Counted from the first letter of the stretch, positions 8,644 through 17,579 are shown. The stretch is DNA of 64,000 nucleotides from JACPUW01 sp049115495 (GCA_049115495.1 JAGDZV010000006.1:1-64000), one strand, 5' to 3'. Notes: generated by a model from the letters alone, not told the origin. Program-made: numbers and translations.

Positions 8644-9903
8644 TTATCTCAGTTTTAAGGTGATTAAAGTGATTAATGCTAGAAATATGGTTACAACCCA
8701 AAATCTGATTACGATCTTAGGTTCTGGGTAATCTTTCTTTTGATAATGATGGTGAAGAGGAGCCATTTTGAAAACACGGCGGCCTTCTCCAAATTTTTTC
8801 TTGGTGTATTTGAAATAGCCCACTTGAATCATTACTGAAAGGTTTTCGACCAAGAAAACACCACACAACACCGGAATGAGTAATTCTTTTCTGGTGATAA
8901 TGGCTAATACGGCTATTATACCACCTAGCATAAGACTTCCTGTATCGCCCATAAATACTTGAGCAGGGTAGGTGTTGTACCATAAAAAACCCACTATAGC
9001 ACCAATCATGGCTGCGGTGAATATGGTGAGCTCGCCCATGTGCGGCATATACATTACATTGAGGTAATCGGCAAAGAAGAAGTTACCACTTACATATACC
9101 AAAATGGTAAGCGTGGCAATCATTATTGCAGAAGTACCACCGGCCAATCCATCAAGACCATCGGTAATGTTTGCGCCATTTGATACCGCCGTGATGATGA
9201 TAATGACAATGGGAATAAAGAAAATCCAAACCCATTGCCATGCATCATCGGTAATCCATGATACTAGTACTGAATAATCAAATTCATTGCCTTTAAAAAA
9301 TGGTGTAGTTGTTACCATTGATTTGTAACTCACCAAATAAAAAGACTCATCTTCACGTTCAATTTTTTCAGTTTCTACGACGTTTTCAAACTGTTCAAGT
9401 AGATGTTCTTCACCAAAAGAAACTTTCTCTTGTATTACAACATCGTTATTTAAGTAGAGCGTAAGGCCAACTATTAATCCGAGTCCTACCTGACCTAAAA
9501 TCTTGAATTTTCCTCTTAGCCCTTCTTTATTTTTTCTAAAAACCTTGATGTAATCATCTAAAAAACCTATAGCTCCAAGCCATACTGTAGCGGTAACTAA
9601 AAGTATTATATAAACATTGAATTTGGCTAGCAAAAGGGTTGGTATAAGAATACCCGCAATCATCATAACCCCACCCATAGTTGGGGTGCCTTTCTTTTGC
9701 ATTTGCCCTTCTAAGCCAAGGTCTCTTATGGTTTCACCAATCTGCTTTTTCTGAAGGAAATAAATGATCTGTTTACCAAAAATTAGGGTAATAGTAAGCG
9801 AAAGCAAGAAGGCCAAAGCTGCCCTAAACGATATGTATTGGAATACACTCGCGCCGGTTAGCTGAAACTGCTCTTCTAAGTAATGGAAAAAATAATACAG
9901 CAT
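8644..9903 (-). CDS. mraY: Phospho-MurNAc-pentapeptide transferase MraY
   Basis: Integral membrane enzyme that moves phospho-MurNAc-pentapeptide from UDP to undecaprenyl phosphate, forming lipid I. Visible signatures: FLDDYIK with the catalytic Asp pair near residues 115-120, NITDGLDGLAGG at 245-256, and APLHHHY near the C-terminus. At 419 aa it is about 60 residues longer than E. coli MraY. The extra length is a hydrophilic insert at about residues 155-215; from recall this enlarged form is usual in Bacteroidota. It ends one base before the murD CTG. Confidence 0.97.
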   Translation of the reverse strand: MLYYFFHYLEEQFQLTGASVFQYISFRAALAFLLSLTITLIFGKQIIYFLQKKQIGETIRDLGLEGQMQKKGTPTMGGVMMIAGILIPTLLLAKFNVYIILLVTATVWLGAIGFLDDYIKVFRKNKEGLRGKFKILGQVGLGLIVGLTLYLNNDVVIQEKVSFGEEHLLEQFENVVETEKIEREDESFYLVSYKSMVTTTPFFKGNEFDYSVLVSWITDDAWQWVWIFFIPIVIIIITAVSNGANITDGLDGLAGGTSAIMIATLTILVYVSGNFFFADYLNVMYMPHMGELTIFTAAMIGAIVGFLWYNTYPAQVFMGDTGSLMLGGIIAVLAIITRKELLIPVLCGVFLVENLSVMIQVGYFKYTKKKFGEGRRVFKMAPLHHHYQKKDYPEPKIVIRFWVVTIFLALITLITLKLR

Positions 9904-9906
9904 AGT

Positions 9907-11370
9907 TTAGTTGGTTTTGGCAATTAAAAATTCTTGCAGTATCGCTTTGTCGTCAAATGGGTGTTTTACGCCTTTTATGTCTTGGTATTTCTCATGACCT
10001 TTTCCTGCTACCAAAATCAAATCCCCTTCTTGCGCTAATGAGCAAGCTGTTTTAATGGCATTCTTACGGTCAGTTATAGTTAGTACATTAAGTTTTTTAT
10101 GAATTGGAACACCTACTTCCATTTCGTCTAATATAGTTTCAGGTGCCTCATTTCTGGGGTTATCGCTGGTGAGAATTACCCTTTCAGAGAGTTCGCAGGC
10201 TATTTGTGCCATTTTTGGTCGCTTTGCCTTATCTCTATTTCCACCGCAGCCAACAACAGTTATAATGTTGCCACCTGTTGAGTTCATTGACTTAATTGCT
10301 CTAAGTACATTCTCAAGCGCATCGGGTGTATGAGCGTAATCAACAACACCTACTTGGTTTTTTCTATTCTTTATCCAATCTAGTCTTCCTTCAGCACCTT
10401 TTGACTTGCTTATTGCAAGCAAAGCCTCACTTTCGTCAATACCCATCTCAATCATGCTGCCATAAACCGCAGTAAGGTTATAAGCATTAAATGTTCCTGA
10501 AATGGGAGTGTAAACTTCACTTCCATTAATTTCAAGCAACATGCTTGTGAAATCTTGCTCAAGAATCTTGGTTTTGAAATCGGCTAAACTTCTCAGTGAA
10601 TAGGTCTTCTTTCTCGCTTTTGTGTTTTGAAGCATTACACGGCCATTCTTGTCATCAATATTGGTAAGTGTAAAAGCGTCATCTTTCAATTGGTCGAAAA
10701 GGGCTTTTTTAGCTTTGATGTAATTATCAAAAGTGCCGTGATAATCCAAATGGTCATGGCTTATGTTGGTGAAGATGGCACCATCAAAATCAACTCCTGC
10801 AATTCGATTTTGGTGTATGGCATGAGAGCTCGCTTCCATAAATACGTAATCGCAACCTTTTTCAACCATATGGCTAAAAAGCGCTTGAAGCGATACCGAA
10901 TCAGGCGTTGTATGGGTGGCTGGTACCACTTCATTACCTATTTCATTTTGTACTGTGCTTATTAAACCACATTTAAAACCTAGGTGAGTAAATGTGTTTT
11001 TGAGAACGGTGGCTACCGACGTTTTGCCATTTGTGCCAGTTACACCAATTACCTTCATTTCTCTTGAAGGATGATTGTAAAAAGCTGAAGCCAAATGACC
11101 TAGGCATAGGGAAGCGTCAATGCATTGTATATATAAAATCCCAATGCGGTGAATTTCAGGAAGGTCCTGACAAAGAATGGCCGTTGCACCTAAATGAATA
11201 GCCTTCTCAATAAATCTATGCCCATCTACCTGAGTACCTTTTAGTGCAGCAAAAATATAATTAGGTTTTACCTGTCTAGAATCTAGGGTAATTCCTTCAA
11301 TATCAATATTGCTGTTCCCAAGCATTTTGGTTATATACTGTTTGGGTAATATGTTGCTTAGATTTTTCAA
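9907..11370 (-). CDS. murE: UDP-MurNAc-tripeptide synthetase MurE (meso-DAP type)
   Basis: Mur ligase adding the third stem-peptide residue. ATP loop GTNGKTS at residues 112-118. The specificity motif DNPR is at 403-406; in characterised MurE enzymes DNPR marks meso-diaminopimelate users, so a DAP-type peptidoglycan is inferred. Length 487 aa is normal. The start is TTG at 11370, overlapping the ftsI stop as TTGA. Three bases separate it from mraY. Confidence 0.96.
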   Translation of the reverse strand: MKNLSNILPKQYITKMLGNSNIDIEGITLDSRQVKPNYIFAALKGTQVDGHRFIEKAIHLGATAILCQDLPEIHRIGILYIQCIDASLCLGHLASAFYNHPSREMKVIGVTGTNGKTSVATVLKNTFTHLGFKCGLISTVQNEIGNEVVPATHTTPDSVSLQALFSHMVEKGCDYVFMEASSHAIHQNRIAGVDFDGAIFTNISHDHLDYHGTFDNYIKAKKALFDQLKDDAFTLTNIDDKNGRVMLQNTKARKKTYSLRSLADFKTKILEQDFTSMLLEINGSEVYTPISGTFNAYNLTAVYGSMIEMGIDESEALLAISKSKGAEGRLDWIKNRKNQVGVVDYAHTPDALENVLRAIKSMNSTGGNIITVVGCGGNRDKAKRPKMAQIACELSERVILTSDNPRNEAPETILDEMEVGVPIHKKLNVLTITDRKNAIKTACSLAQEGDLILVAGKGHEKYQDIKGVKHPFDDKAILQEFLIAKTN

Positions 11371-13490
11371 TTCAGGGCTATATAGACTTTACTTACTTTG
11401 TTTAATGGTGTGCCTGGCGCAGGGCTTTGTTTATAAATGTTACCTACTCCACTAAACTGAACTTTTAGGTTCATATTTTCACATACGTAAAGGGCATCGC
11501 TTAAACTTAATCCGCGTAGGTTTGGAATAGTACCAGGCGTAGTTCGTTTTTCCTTAAAGCTTATTTTATTTCCAGTTAAAAAGGGCTCAGCCCAAGGGGC
11601 ACCTAATTCTGCATTACTTACATCAATTTTTAGATGACTGTATATGGTGGCTAGATCTTCTGTTCCTGCGGTAACAAAAGTTGGCCGCTTGGTAATATTT
11701 CTAGTTGCTTCTGCAAATTGTGCTTTGTTGAGCGCGATATCGTAAGAGTATAGGTTTTGGGCAATTTCAAGAAAAACAGGTCCCGCAATATCTCCACCAT
11801 AATAGCGGCCTTCAGTAGGGTTGTTGATCACCACAATGCACGAGTATTTGGGATCATCGGCAGGAAAGAAACCGGCAAAAGATGCCTGATATTTCTTAAC
11901 TCCTTCTTTGGTTTTTCCTATTACAGCTGTACCTGTTTTACCAGCAAGGCTTAATCCAGGTCTGTAAAGGTTGTGCGCAGTTCCACCTTTGCTTTCAACA
12001 ACACCTTTAAGCGCAATTGTGGCTTTAGTAGCTGTTTCTTCTGATATTACATTTCTAGCCCAAACTTCGGGGCGGTATTTGGCAACTGGTTTATGAACTT
12101 CTTTTACTTCAGTAACAAAAAGCGGTTTCATTACATCGCCATTGTTTGCAACGGCATTATAAAGCATAAGTGTTTGTAATGGAGTAAGCTTTAACTCGTA
12201 ACCGTGAGCCATCCATGGTAAGGTGGTTCCACTCCAATCGTCATCAGCAGGTGTTTTAACCAAGGGTGCTGGCTCACCTTGAATTGGAACTCGTAATGGC
12301 TCATGAATTCTCATGGTTTTCAAAAAGTCTATGAAAACTTCAGGTTGGGGGCCAAAATGATCATATAGGGCCTTGGCAATACCAATGTTTGAGCTTACTT
12401 CAATTGTTCTTTGTAAAGAGATAGTCCCGTGTCCTCCAATTTTTGAATCGCTCATGCTTTGGTCATAAAACATCATTTGACCTTCGCCGGTGCCAATCGT
12501 GTCATCAAGAGACATATAGCCACCTTCAAGTAATGCTAAGAGTCCGGCGAGTTTAAAGGTAGAGCCGGGTTGGGTACTTTCTCCCACGGCATAGTTATAA
12601 ACTTCATAATAATGATCAGCATCAGTATTAGCGGTTAGGTTCGCAATGGCTAACACTTTTCCAGTTGCTACTTCCATTACAATAGCCGACCCGTGATCTG
12701 CCTTACTTTTAATTAATTGACTGTATAAGCTAGACTCTACAAAATCTTGAATATAAACATTGAGCGTTGTGTAGATGTCTTTCCCGTTTTCTGGCTCTAC
12801 TTCGTTATTATCATGTATAGGGATCCAATCTTTACTTGATACTTTTTGGAGCAGCCTTTTGCCCTTTATACCACCTAAATACTCATTGAATCCACCTTCA
12901 AGCCCTACCATGTTTTCATCTCGCGTATAGCCAATGGTTCTTTGAGCTAAAAGATTATAAGGTAGCTTTCTAATACTTTTCTGTTCTATAATTAAACCGC
13001 CCTTGTATTGTCCAAGTCTAAAAAGAGGAAAGTCCTTTATTTTTTTAAGTTGAATGTGGTTTACATCGTTTCTGATTAAATGATATCGACGTCCTTGGTC
13101 AAAGGCTTGAGTGAGTTCATGGTTCCAAAGCCATTTGGTCTTTTCTCCTGAACCTTTAAAAAAGTTGGCTAATTCAAAGGCTAAGGCGTCAATACTATCC
13201 TTTAACTGATCTTTTGAATCTAGCCATTTTAAAGTTTCGGTCTTAAGATCCATATGTAAATCATAGCTGTATAGGCTTGTTGCCATTAACCTACCGTCTG
13301 CACTATAAATATTTCCGCGATTGGGCTCAATGTCTACATACCTAGTAGTAAGACTATCAGCTTTGCTTCGCCAGTATTCGCCTTGAACGGTTTGAATTCT
13401 GAAAATTTGAAACAAGATGGCCAGGGCCAAAAAGGCAACGAAGAAAAAAGCGAGATATACTCGCCAAAATATGGTCTTCTTATTGCTCAC
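11367..13490 (-). CDS. ftsI: Septal transpeptidase FtsI (PBP3) with PASTA domain
   Basis: Class B penicillin-binding protein that cross-links septal peptidoglycan beside FtsW. One N-terminal membrane anchor (residues 9-30), a dimerisation/pedestal domain, then the transpeptidase domain with S310-TFK-313, S366-S-N368 and K518-T-G520 motifs. A single C-terminal PASTA domain (about residues 645-707) is present, unlike in E. coli PBP3. Length 707 aa. The start is GTG at 13490, overlapping the ftsL stop as GTGA. Confidence 0.97.
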   Translation of the reverse strand: MSNKKTIFWRVYLAFFFVAFLALAILFQIFRIQTVQGEYWRSKADSLTTRYVDIEPNRGNIYSADGRLMATSLYSYDLHMDLKTETLKWLDSKDQLKDSIDALAFELANFFKGSGEKTKWLWNHELTQAFDQGRRYHLIRNDVNHIQLKKIKDFPLFRLGQYKGGLIIEQKSIRKLPYNLLAQRTIGYTRDENMVGLEGGFNEYLGGIKGKRLLQKVSSKDWIPIHDNNEVEPENGKDIYTTLNVYIQDFVESSLYSQLIKSKADHGSAIVMEVATGKVLAIANLTANTDADHYYEVYNYAVGESTQPGSTFKLAGLLALLEGGYMSLDDTIGTGEGQMMFYDQSMSDSKIGGHGTISLQRTIEVSSNIGIAKALYDHFGPQPEVFIDFLKTMRIHEPLRVPIQGEPAPLVKTPADDDWSGTTLPWMAHGYELKLTPLQTLMLYNAVANNGDVMKPLFVTEVKEVHKPVAKYRPEVWARNVISEETATKATIALKGVVESKGGTAHNLYRPGLSLAGKTGTAVIGKTKEGVKKYQASFAGFFPADDPKYSCIVVINNPTEGRYYGGDIAGPVFLEIAQNLYSYDIALNKAQFAEATRNITKRPTFVTAGTEDLATIYSHLKIDVSNAELGAPWAEPFLTGNKISFKEKRTTPGTIPNLRGLSLSDALYVCENMNLKVQFSGVGNIYKQSPAPGTPLNKVSKVYIALN

Positions 13491-13834
13491 TTGCTCTTCC
13501 TCTTAATTACTTCAGCCGGCTTTAAATTTTGCTTTAATCCTAAATGTTCTACTCGTTTGGCTATTTCGGTAGGTTTGGTTAGGTTCTCAATGTTTGATTT
13601 TATGGTATAGTAATCAGCTTGCGCGTTCCTTACTTCTTTTTGTAGCTCATTTAATTGGCGCACTCTTTTCTCAGCATAAATGCGGTTAGAGATATAAATG
13701 AAGGCCAATAGTGTACAGTAAAGCACAAAAGGAAGCCACTTCTGAATGTCTGATTTTGAAAAGAACTCAACTTCCAAAATCCTTACTAGTGGATTTTTTG
13801 AAGATTTTTCTTTCTTATTCTTTACCCGGTTCAT
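13487..13834 (-). CDS. ftsL: FtsL-like cell division protein
   Basis: Small bitopic protein: basic N-terminus, one membrane segment at about residues 34-52, then a periplasmic coiled coil (RQLNELQKEVRNAQADY region). This topology, 115 aa, and the position between rsmH and ftsI identify it as FtsL, which pairs with FtsB and FtsQ in the divisome. Sequence conservation in this family is weak, so the assignment leans on synteny. It overlaps rsmH by 20 bases. Confidence 0.85.
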   Translation of the reverse strand: MNRVKNKKEKSSKNPLVRILEVEFFSKSDIQKWLPFVLYCTLLAFIYISNRIYAEKRVRQLNELQKEVRNAQADYYTIKSNIENLTKPTEIAKRVEHLGLKQNLKPAEVIKRKSK

Positions 13835-14735
13835 CTCTTCTAACAGCTATTCTAAGTTTGGCGCTACGAGCTCTTGGGTTTTCGGCAATTTCAGCTTCAG
13901 TTGGTAAAATGGGTTTCCTGTTTAAGGCGTCAAAAGGCTTTATGGTGTTTCCATAAAGGTCTTTCTCTTCTTTGCCGTGTAGGTTACCTTTTGCAATAAA
14001 GTTTTTTACCAATCGGTCTTCAAGACTATGATAAGTTATTACCACTAGTCTACCATTTGGTTTAATAATGCTGGCCGATTGTTCTAGCAGCACTTCAAGA
14101 GATTTAAGCTCTTGATTTACTTCAATTCTAAGTGCTTGAAAAACCTGCGATAAGTATTTGTTTCGCTTATCACTTTTACGCATTACCTGTTCGCAAACCG
14201 TAATTAGATCGTTAATGGTTACAAACTTTTTTGAGTTTCGCTGAGAAACCACAGCTAATGCCAAGGTGCGCGCATTTTTAATTTCACCATAGATGGTAAA
14301 AATTGATTGAAGCTGAGCCTGCGAATAGCTGTTAAGCACATCACTGGCTGTTTGTTCAATGTCATTATCCATGCGCATATCAATGGCAGTATCCTGGCGA
14401 AAAGAGAATCCCCTCTCAGCAGTGTCGAACTGATGAGAGGAGACCCCCAAGTCAGCCAGAATTCCATGAACTGGTACTGAAGTGTTAAAGTCTAAAAAAT
14501 TGCTGATCCAGCGATAGTCGTGATGTACAAGAGTAAAACGCTCATCGTCGATACCATTCTCCGTAGCGTCGGCATCACGGTCAAAGCCAATTAATCTGCC
14601 ATTTTTTAGATATTCTAAAATTCCTTTTGAATGACCACCACCACCAAACGTAACATCTACGTAGGTGCCATTAGGGTCTATATCTAAAGCGTCAATGCTT
14701 TGTTGATATAGAACAGGTATGTGGTAATTAGTCAT
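13815..14735 (-). CDS. rsmH: 16S rRNA (cytosine1402-N4)-methyltransferase RsmH
   Basis: S-adenosylmethionine-dependent methylase of C1402 in the 16S rRNA decoding centre (formerly MraW). The SAM motif VDVTFGGGGHSKGIL lies near the N-terminus; GILADLGVSSHQFD, AERGFSFRQD and ITYHSLEDRLVK are family signatures. ATG at 14735 (MTNYHIPVL) matches the usual N-terminus; an ATG at 14744 adds three residues and overlaps mraZ further. About 306 aa, normal. Confidence 0.96.
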   Translation of the reverse strand: MTNYHIPVLYQQSIDALDIDPNGTYVDVTFGGGGHSKGILEYLKNGRLIGFDRDADATENGIDDERFTLVHHDYRWISNFLDFNTSVPVHGILADLGVSSHQFDTAERGFSFRQDTAIDMRMDNDIEQTASDVLNSYSQAQLQSIFTIYGEIKNARTLALAVVSQRNSKKFVTINDLITVCEQVMRKSDKRNKYLSQVFQALRIEVNQELKSLEVLLEQSASIIKPNGRLVVITYHSLEDRLVKNFIAKGNLHGKEEKDLYGNTIKPFDALNRKPILPTEAEIAENPRARSAKLRIAVRRDEPGKE

Positions 14736-15198
14736 TAGTATCATCTATTGCGTCAAGTTGCCCCATAACATTTTCCGCCAATTCGGCAAAGTCATCTTCG
14801 CTATCATTAAACATGGCGTCATAGGCTGCCTTGTCCCATATCTCTATCTTGTTGATATGAGCAAAAAGCACAACTTCTTTTTTTATTCCTGCATGTGGTA
14901 ATAAGCCATTGGGTAGATTTAACCTTGAAGAAGCGTCCAGCTCAAGTTGAGTGGCTCCTCTATTGAAACGTCTTTGAAACTCACGGTTCTCTTTTTTGTA
15001 AGGATTTAGCTTTTGGATTTTAGCTATCACCTTTTCCCACTCGTTTTGTGGGTAAAGCACCAAACAGTTTTCAAATCCACGGTTAATTACAAACTTCTCC
15101 TGGGCCTCTGAAGGAATCTGCTTTTTAAGTGCAGAAGGCACAGTAAGTCTGCCTTTCGCATCTAATTTACATATGTATTCTCCTATGAGTTGAGTCAT
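14728..15198 (-). CDS. mraZ: Transcriptional regulator MraZ
   Basis: First gene of the dcw operon. MraZ is a ring-forming DNA-binding protein with two SpoVT/AbrB folds that, in E. coli, represses its own operon by binding TGGGN direct repeats. Two AbrB-like halves are visible: residues 5-50 (GEYICKLDAKGRLTVPSAL) and about 85-130 (ATQLELDASSRLNLPNGLL). 156 aa, normal. TGGGA-N5-TGGAA lies 49 bases upstream of its start, which supports autoregulation. Confidence 0.95.
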   Translation of the reverse strand: MTQLIGEYICKLDAKGRLTVPSALKKQIPSEAQEKFVINRGFENCLVLYPQNEWEKVIAKIQKLNPYKKENREFQRRFNRGATQLELDASSRLNLPNGLLPHAGIKKEVVLFAHINKIEIWDKAAYDAMFNDSEDDFAELAENVMGQLDAIDDTND

Positions 15199-15229
15199 CT
15201 GTATCTACACCTTGGCCAAAAAACCGTTG

Positions 15230-15261
15230 TAAAAGTATCAGAAATATTCCACTTTTTCCCA
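15230..15261 (-). promoter_or_regulatory. MraZ-box pair upstream of mraZ
   Basis: On the minus strand, TGGGA (15261-15257), a 5-base spacer AAAAG, then TGGAA (15251-15247). This is the TGGGN-N5-TGGGN layout known for E. coli MraZ, with one base off in the second half. A near-match to the Bacteroidota -7 element, TACTTTTA (one mismatch to TAnnTTTG), follows at 15237-15230. So the boxes would sit just upstream of the core promoter. The boxes are seen; the function is inferred. Confidence 0.65.
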
Positions 15262-15310
15262 CTTTGGGGTGTTAGAAGTTTTGCACAAAAGAATTCACAA
15301 CAGAAAATGT

Positions 15311-15331
15311 CCTTTATATGATTATTAAAGG
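15311..15331. repeat. Inverted repeat between the divergent mraZ and DinB-like genes
   Basis: CCTTTA (15311-15316) and TAAAGG (15326-15331) form a 6-bp inverted repeat with a 9-base centre, lying between the two outward-facing MraZ-box pairs. Too short to assign a role. Confidence 0.35.
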
Positions 15332-15335
15332 CTGG

Positions 15336-15369
15336 TTTTGGTTAGTGGGGAAAAGTGGGGTTAAAATTG
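15336..15369 (+). promoter_or_regulatory. Second MraZ-box pair inside a candidate plus-strand promoter
   Basis: TGGGG (15346-15350), spacer AAAAG, TGGGG (15356-15360): two perfect TGGGN repeats with the 5-base spacing of MraZ boxes, oriented toward the DinB-like gene. They lie between TTTTG (15336-15340) and TAAAATTG (15362-15369), a pair resembling the Bacteroidota TTG / TAnnTTTG promoter with a 21-base spacer and one mismatch. This suggests MraZ also controls the divergent gene, or that both pairs are bridged by one MraZ ring. Confidence 0.55.
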
Positions 15370-15399
15370 TACTTTTTACAAAACAGTTTTCTTTGCGTA

Positions 15400-15969
15400 A
15401 TGGAAAACCTAAAGAAGTATCTCTTTAATATTGAAGCACACTTGATTCAAACACATTCCAAACTTTTTGATTGGTTTAATTGCGATGATAAATTGAAGCT
15501 TTATTGTCCGGCCAATGGTGGATGGTGTATTTCTCAGGTTCTGGAGCACGTAATGTTAACAAGCCACTTTTTACTCATTCTTATAGACAAAGGCAGAATT
15601 AAGGCCTTGAAAAATGTAAATGCTTGGTCTCTAGAAGATGAGTTGAACTCATTTCATTTTGATTTAGAAAAACTTGATGAAATTGGGGTTCATAAGTCGT
15701 TTTCATGGACAAGACCAGAGCACATGGAGCCAAAAGGAGAGAAGGCTGAAATTGATATCAAATTGGAGCTAATTCATCAATTAACTAGATGCTTAACTTA
15801 TTTAGAAGAGCTTAAAAATGGTGAAGGTTTGCTCAATAAAACCACCATGACGGTGAATGAATTAGGAAAGATAAATGTTTATGAATACATTTACTTTCTA
15901 AGTAAGCACGCCGAAAGACATTTATGTCAAATAGAAAAGGTTAAGGAAGAGTATGACTCAAATCGTTAA
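15400..15969 (+). CDS. DinB-like four-helix-bundle protein
   Basis: 189-aa protein resembling the DinB/YfiT-like superfamily of putative metal-dependent proteins. The family pattern is visible: W-C-I-S-Q-V-L-E-H-V near residues 42-51, where the first metal-binding His would lie, and H-A-E-R-H-L-C-Q-I near the C-terminus with the other two. Members include thiol-dependent transferases; the substrate here cannot be inferred. The frame is open back to a GTG at 15355, but that lies inside the promoter/MraZ-box region, so ATG 15400 (MENLKKYLF) is preferred. Divergent from mraZ. Confidence 0.75.
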   Translation: MENLKKYLFNIEAHLIQTHSKLFDWFNCDDKLKLYCPANGGWCISQVLEHVMLTSHFLLILIDKGRIKALKNVNAWSLEDELNSFHFDLEKLDEIGVHKSFSWTRPEHMEPKGEKAEIDIKLELIHQLTRCLTYLEELKNGEGLLNKTTMTVNELGKINVYEYIYFLSKHAERHLCQIEKVKEEYDSNR

Positions 15970-16044
15970 TTCTTGATTAATTAAAATTGATAAAAGTGGC
16001 TTAAGTAGCTTCAAGTAAACTAAGTTGAAAAGCATAAACCAATT

Positions 16045-16066
16045 TACGGACTGGTAAAAGTCCGTA
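16045..16066. terminator. Hairpin between convergent genes
   Basis: TACGGACT (16045-16052) and AGTCCGTA (16059-16066) form a perfect 8-bp stem with a 6-base loop, between the converging DinB-like and aldehyde dehydrogenase genes. There is no strong T tract on either side, so it may be a weak terminator or a 3-prime end stabiliser. Confidence 0.45.
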
Positions 16067-16108
16067 TTGCCTTTCCCAATCATATGAGTATAAAGCCAAT
16101 TATTCAGC

Positions 16109-17548
16109 CTACAGCCTCACGCAAACATTTTTCTTCTCCATAAAGAATTCAAGTGCATGGAAACCACCTTCTCGGCCAACACCACTTTGCTTCATACCAC
16201 CAAATGGAGTTCTTAAATCTCGAAGCAACCAGCAATTGATCCATACAATTCCTGAATCTATTTGATGCGCTACTCTATGAGCCCGTTTTAGATTTTGAGT
16301 CCAAATGGTGCAAGCCAATCCGTAAGGCGTTGAGTTGGCATAAGCAATTACTTCATCTTCTTTGTCAAAAGGTTGAATTGTAACCACCGGACCAAAAATT
16401 TCTTCTTGGTTGGTTCGGCATTGTTCATTTAAACCGTCAATAACCGTTGGTTGAATGTAGTAGCCATCTTCAAAGCCTTCAGGTTTTACTTGATTGCCAC
16501 CGCAAAGCACTGTGCCACCTTCTTCTTGTGCCAAGGCAATGTAGCTGAGTACTTTTTCCATGTGTGGTTTAGAAACCACAGCTCCCGTTTTTGTGTCGTC
16601 GGCTAAAGGGTTACCAACTTTTAGTGCTTTTACTTTTTCTACAAAAGCGGTTTTGAACTTTTCATAAATCGGTCGTTCAACATAGATTCTTGAGCCGCAA
16701 AGACAGATTTGACCTTGATTAGCAAATGAAGAACGAACTGTAGTGTTTAGCATGTCATCAAAATCGCAATCAGCGAAAATGAGATTCGGGTTTTTACCAC
16801 CAAGTTCTAAGCTCAGCTTTTTAAACATAGGCGCGGCCGTTCTCGCCAAATGAGCACCAGTTGATGTTCCACCTGTAAATGAAATAGCAGGAATTTGTGG
16901 ATGCTCCACAATACGCTGACCCACTTTTGGACCTAATCCGTGAACAATATTCAAAACACCTGCTGGCAACCCAACTTCAACGCAAACTTCACTTAGTAAA
17001 TAAGCAGTCATTGGAGTAACTTCACTTGGCTTGGCAATAACACAACAGCCAGCTGCAAGAGCAGGGGCTATTTTCCAAGTAAATAAGTAGATAGGAAGAT
17101 TCCAAGGTGAAATACAACCGGCCAAACCAACCGGCTTCGTGTAGGTGTAGTTTATGGCTAATTCATCTGTTTGGTGAGCCTCGCTGTGCTCGTGCAAAAT
17201 GGCCGTGGCAAAAAACTCAAAGTTTGAAATGCCGCGAGGAATATCTACTGATTTTGACAGCCAAAGGGGTTTCCCGTTATCCGTTGTTTCAGCAAGTGCA
17301 AATTCATCTAAACGAGCTTCAATACCTCTGGCTATTTTGAGCATGTAATCAGATCGCTCCTTTCTGCTTGTTTTAGCCCAGAAATCTTTAGCGCTTTCGG
17401 CTGCTTTTACTGCTTCATCTACATCATTGGAATCTGAATCAGGAATCAATGAATAAACCTTGCCAGTGGCGGGATTGTAATTATCTAGCCACTGATTGTT
17501 TTTTGGTTCTACCAATTCGCCATTGATGTAGTTGAGTATTTTCTTCAT
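16109..17548 (-). CDS. Aldehyde dehydrogenase, ALDH8 / aminomuconate-semialdehyde type
   Basis: NAD(P)-dependent aldehyde dehydrogenase, 479 aa. General base E248 (LSLELGGKNP) and catalytic Cys282 in GQICLCGSR are present. The stretches GCISPWNLPIYLFTWKIAPA and PMFKKLSLELGGK resemble ALDH8-type 2-aminomuconate or 2-hydroxymuconate semialdehyde dehydrogenases, so a role in kynurenine/tryptophan degradation is the best guess. No other gene of that pathway is in the window, so the substrate stays open. A perfect -7 element lies 23 bases upstream of the ATG and two palindromes lie above that. Confidence 0.85.
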   Translation of the reverse strand: MKKILNYINGELVEPKNNQWLDNYNPATGKVYSLIPDSDSNDVDEAVKAAESAKDFWAKTSRKERSDYMLKIARGIEARLDEFALAETTDNGKPLWLSKSVDIPRGISNFEFFATAILHEHSEAHQTDELAINYTYTKPVGLAGCISPWNLPIYLFTWKIAPALAAGCCVIAKPSEVTPMTAYLLSEVCVEVGLPAGVLNIVHGLGPKVGQRIVEHPQIPAISFTGGTSTGAHLARTAAPMFKKLSLELGGKNPNLIFADCDFDDMLNTTVRSSFANQGQICLCGSRIYVERPIYEKFKTAFVEKVKALKVGNPLADDTKTGAVVSKPHMEKVLSYIALAQEEGGTVLCGGNQVKPEGFEDGYYIQPTVIDGLNEQCRTNQEEIFGPVVTIQPFDKEDEVIAYANSTPYGLACTIWTQNLKRAHRVAHQIDSGIVWINCWLLRDLRTPFGGMKQSGVGREGGFHALEFFMEKKNVCVRL

Positions 17549-17571
17549 TGCAGCGTTGTGTTAAGGGATTT

Positions 17572-17579
17572 CAAAAGTA
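17572..17579 (-). promoter_or_regulatory. -7 element for the aldehyde dehydrogenase gene
   Basis: TACTTTTG on the minus strand, an exact match to the Bacteroidota TAnnTTTG element, 23 bases upstream of the ATG at 17548. No convincing -33 TTTG at the usual spacing. Confidence 0.5.

Noticed and set aside
10627..10965. 112-codon plus-strand frame inside murE
   Set aside because: It lies wholly antisense to murE, whose Mur ligase motifs are clear; the antisense protein has no recognisable pattern.
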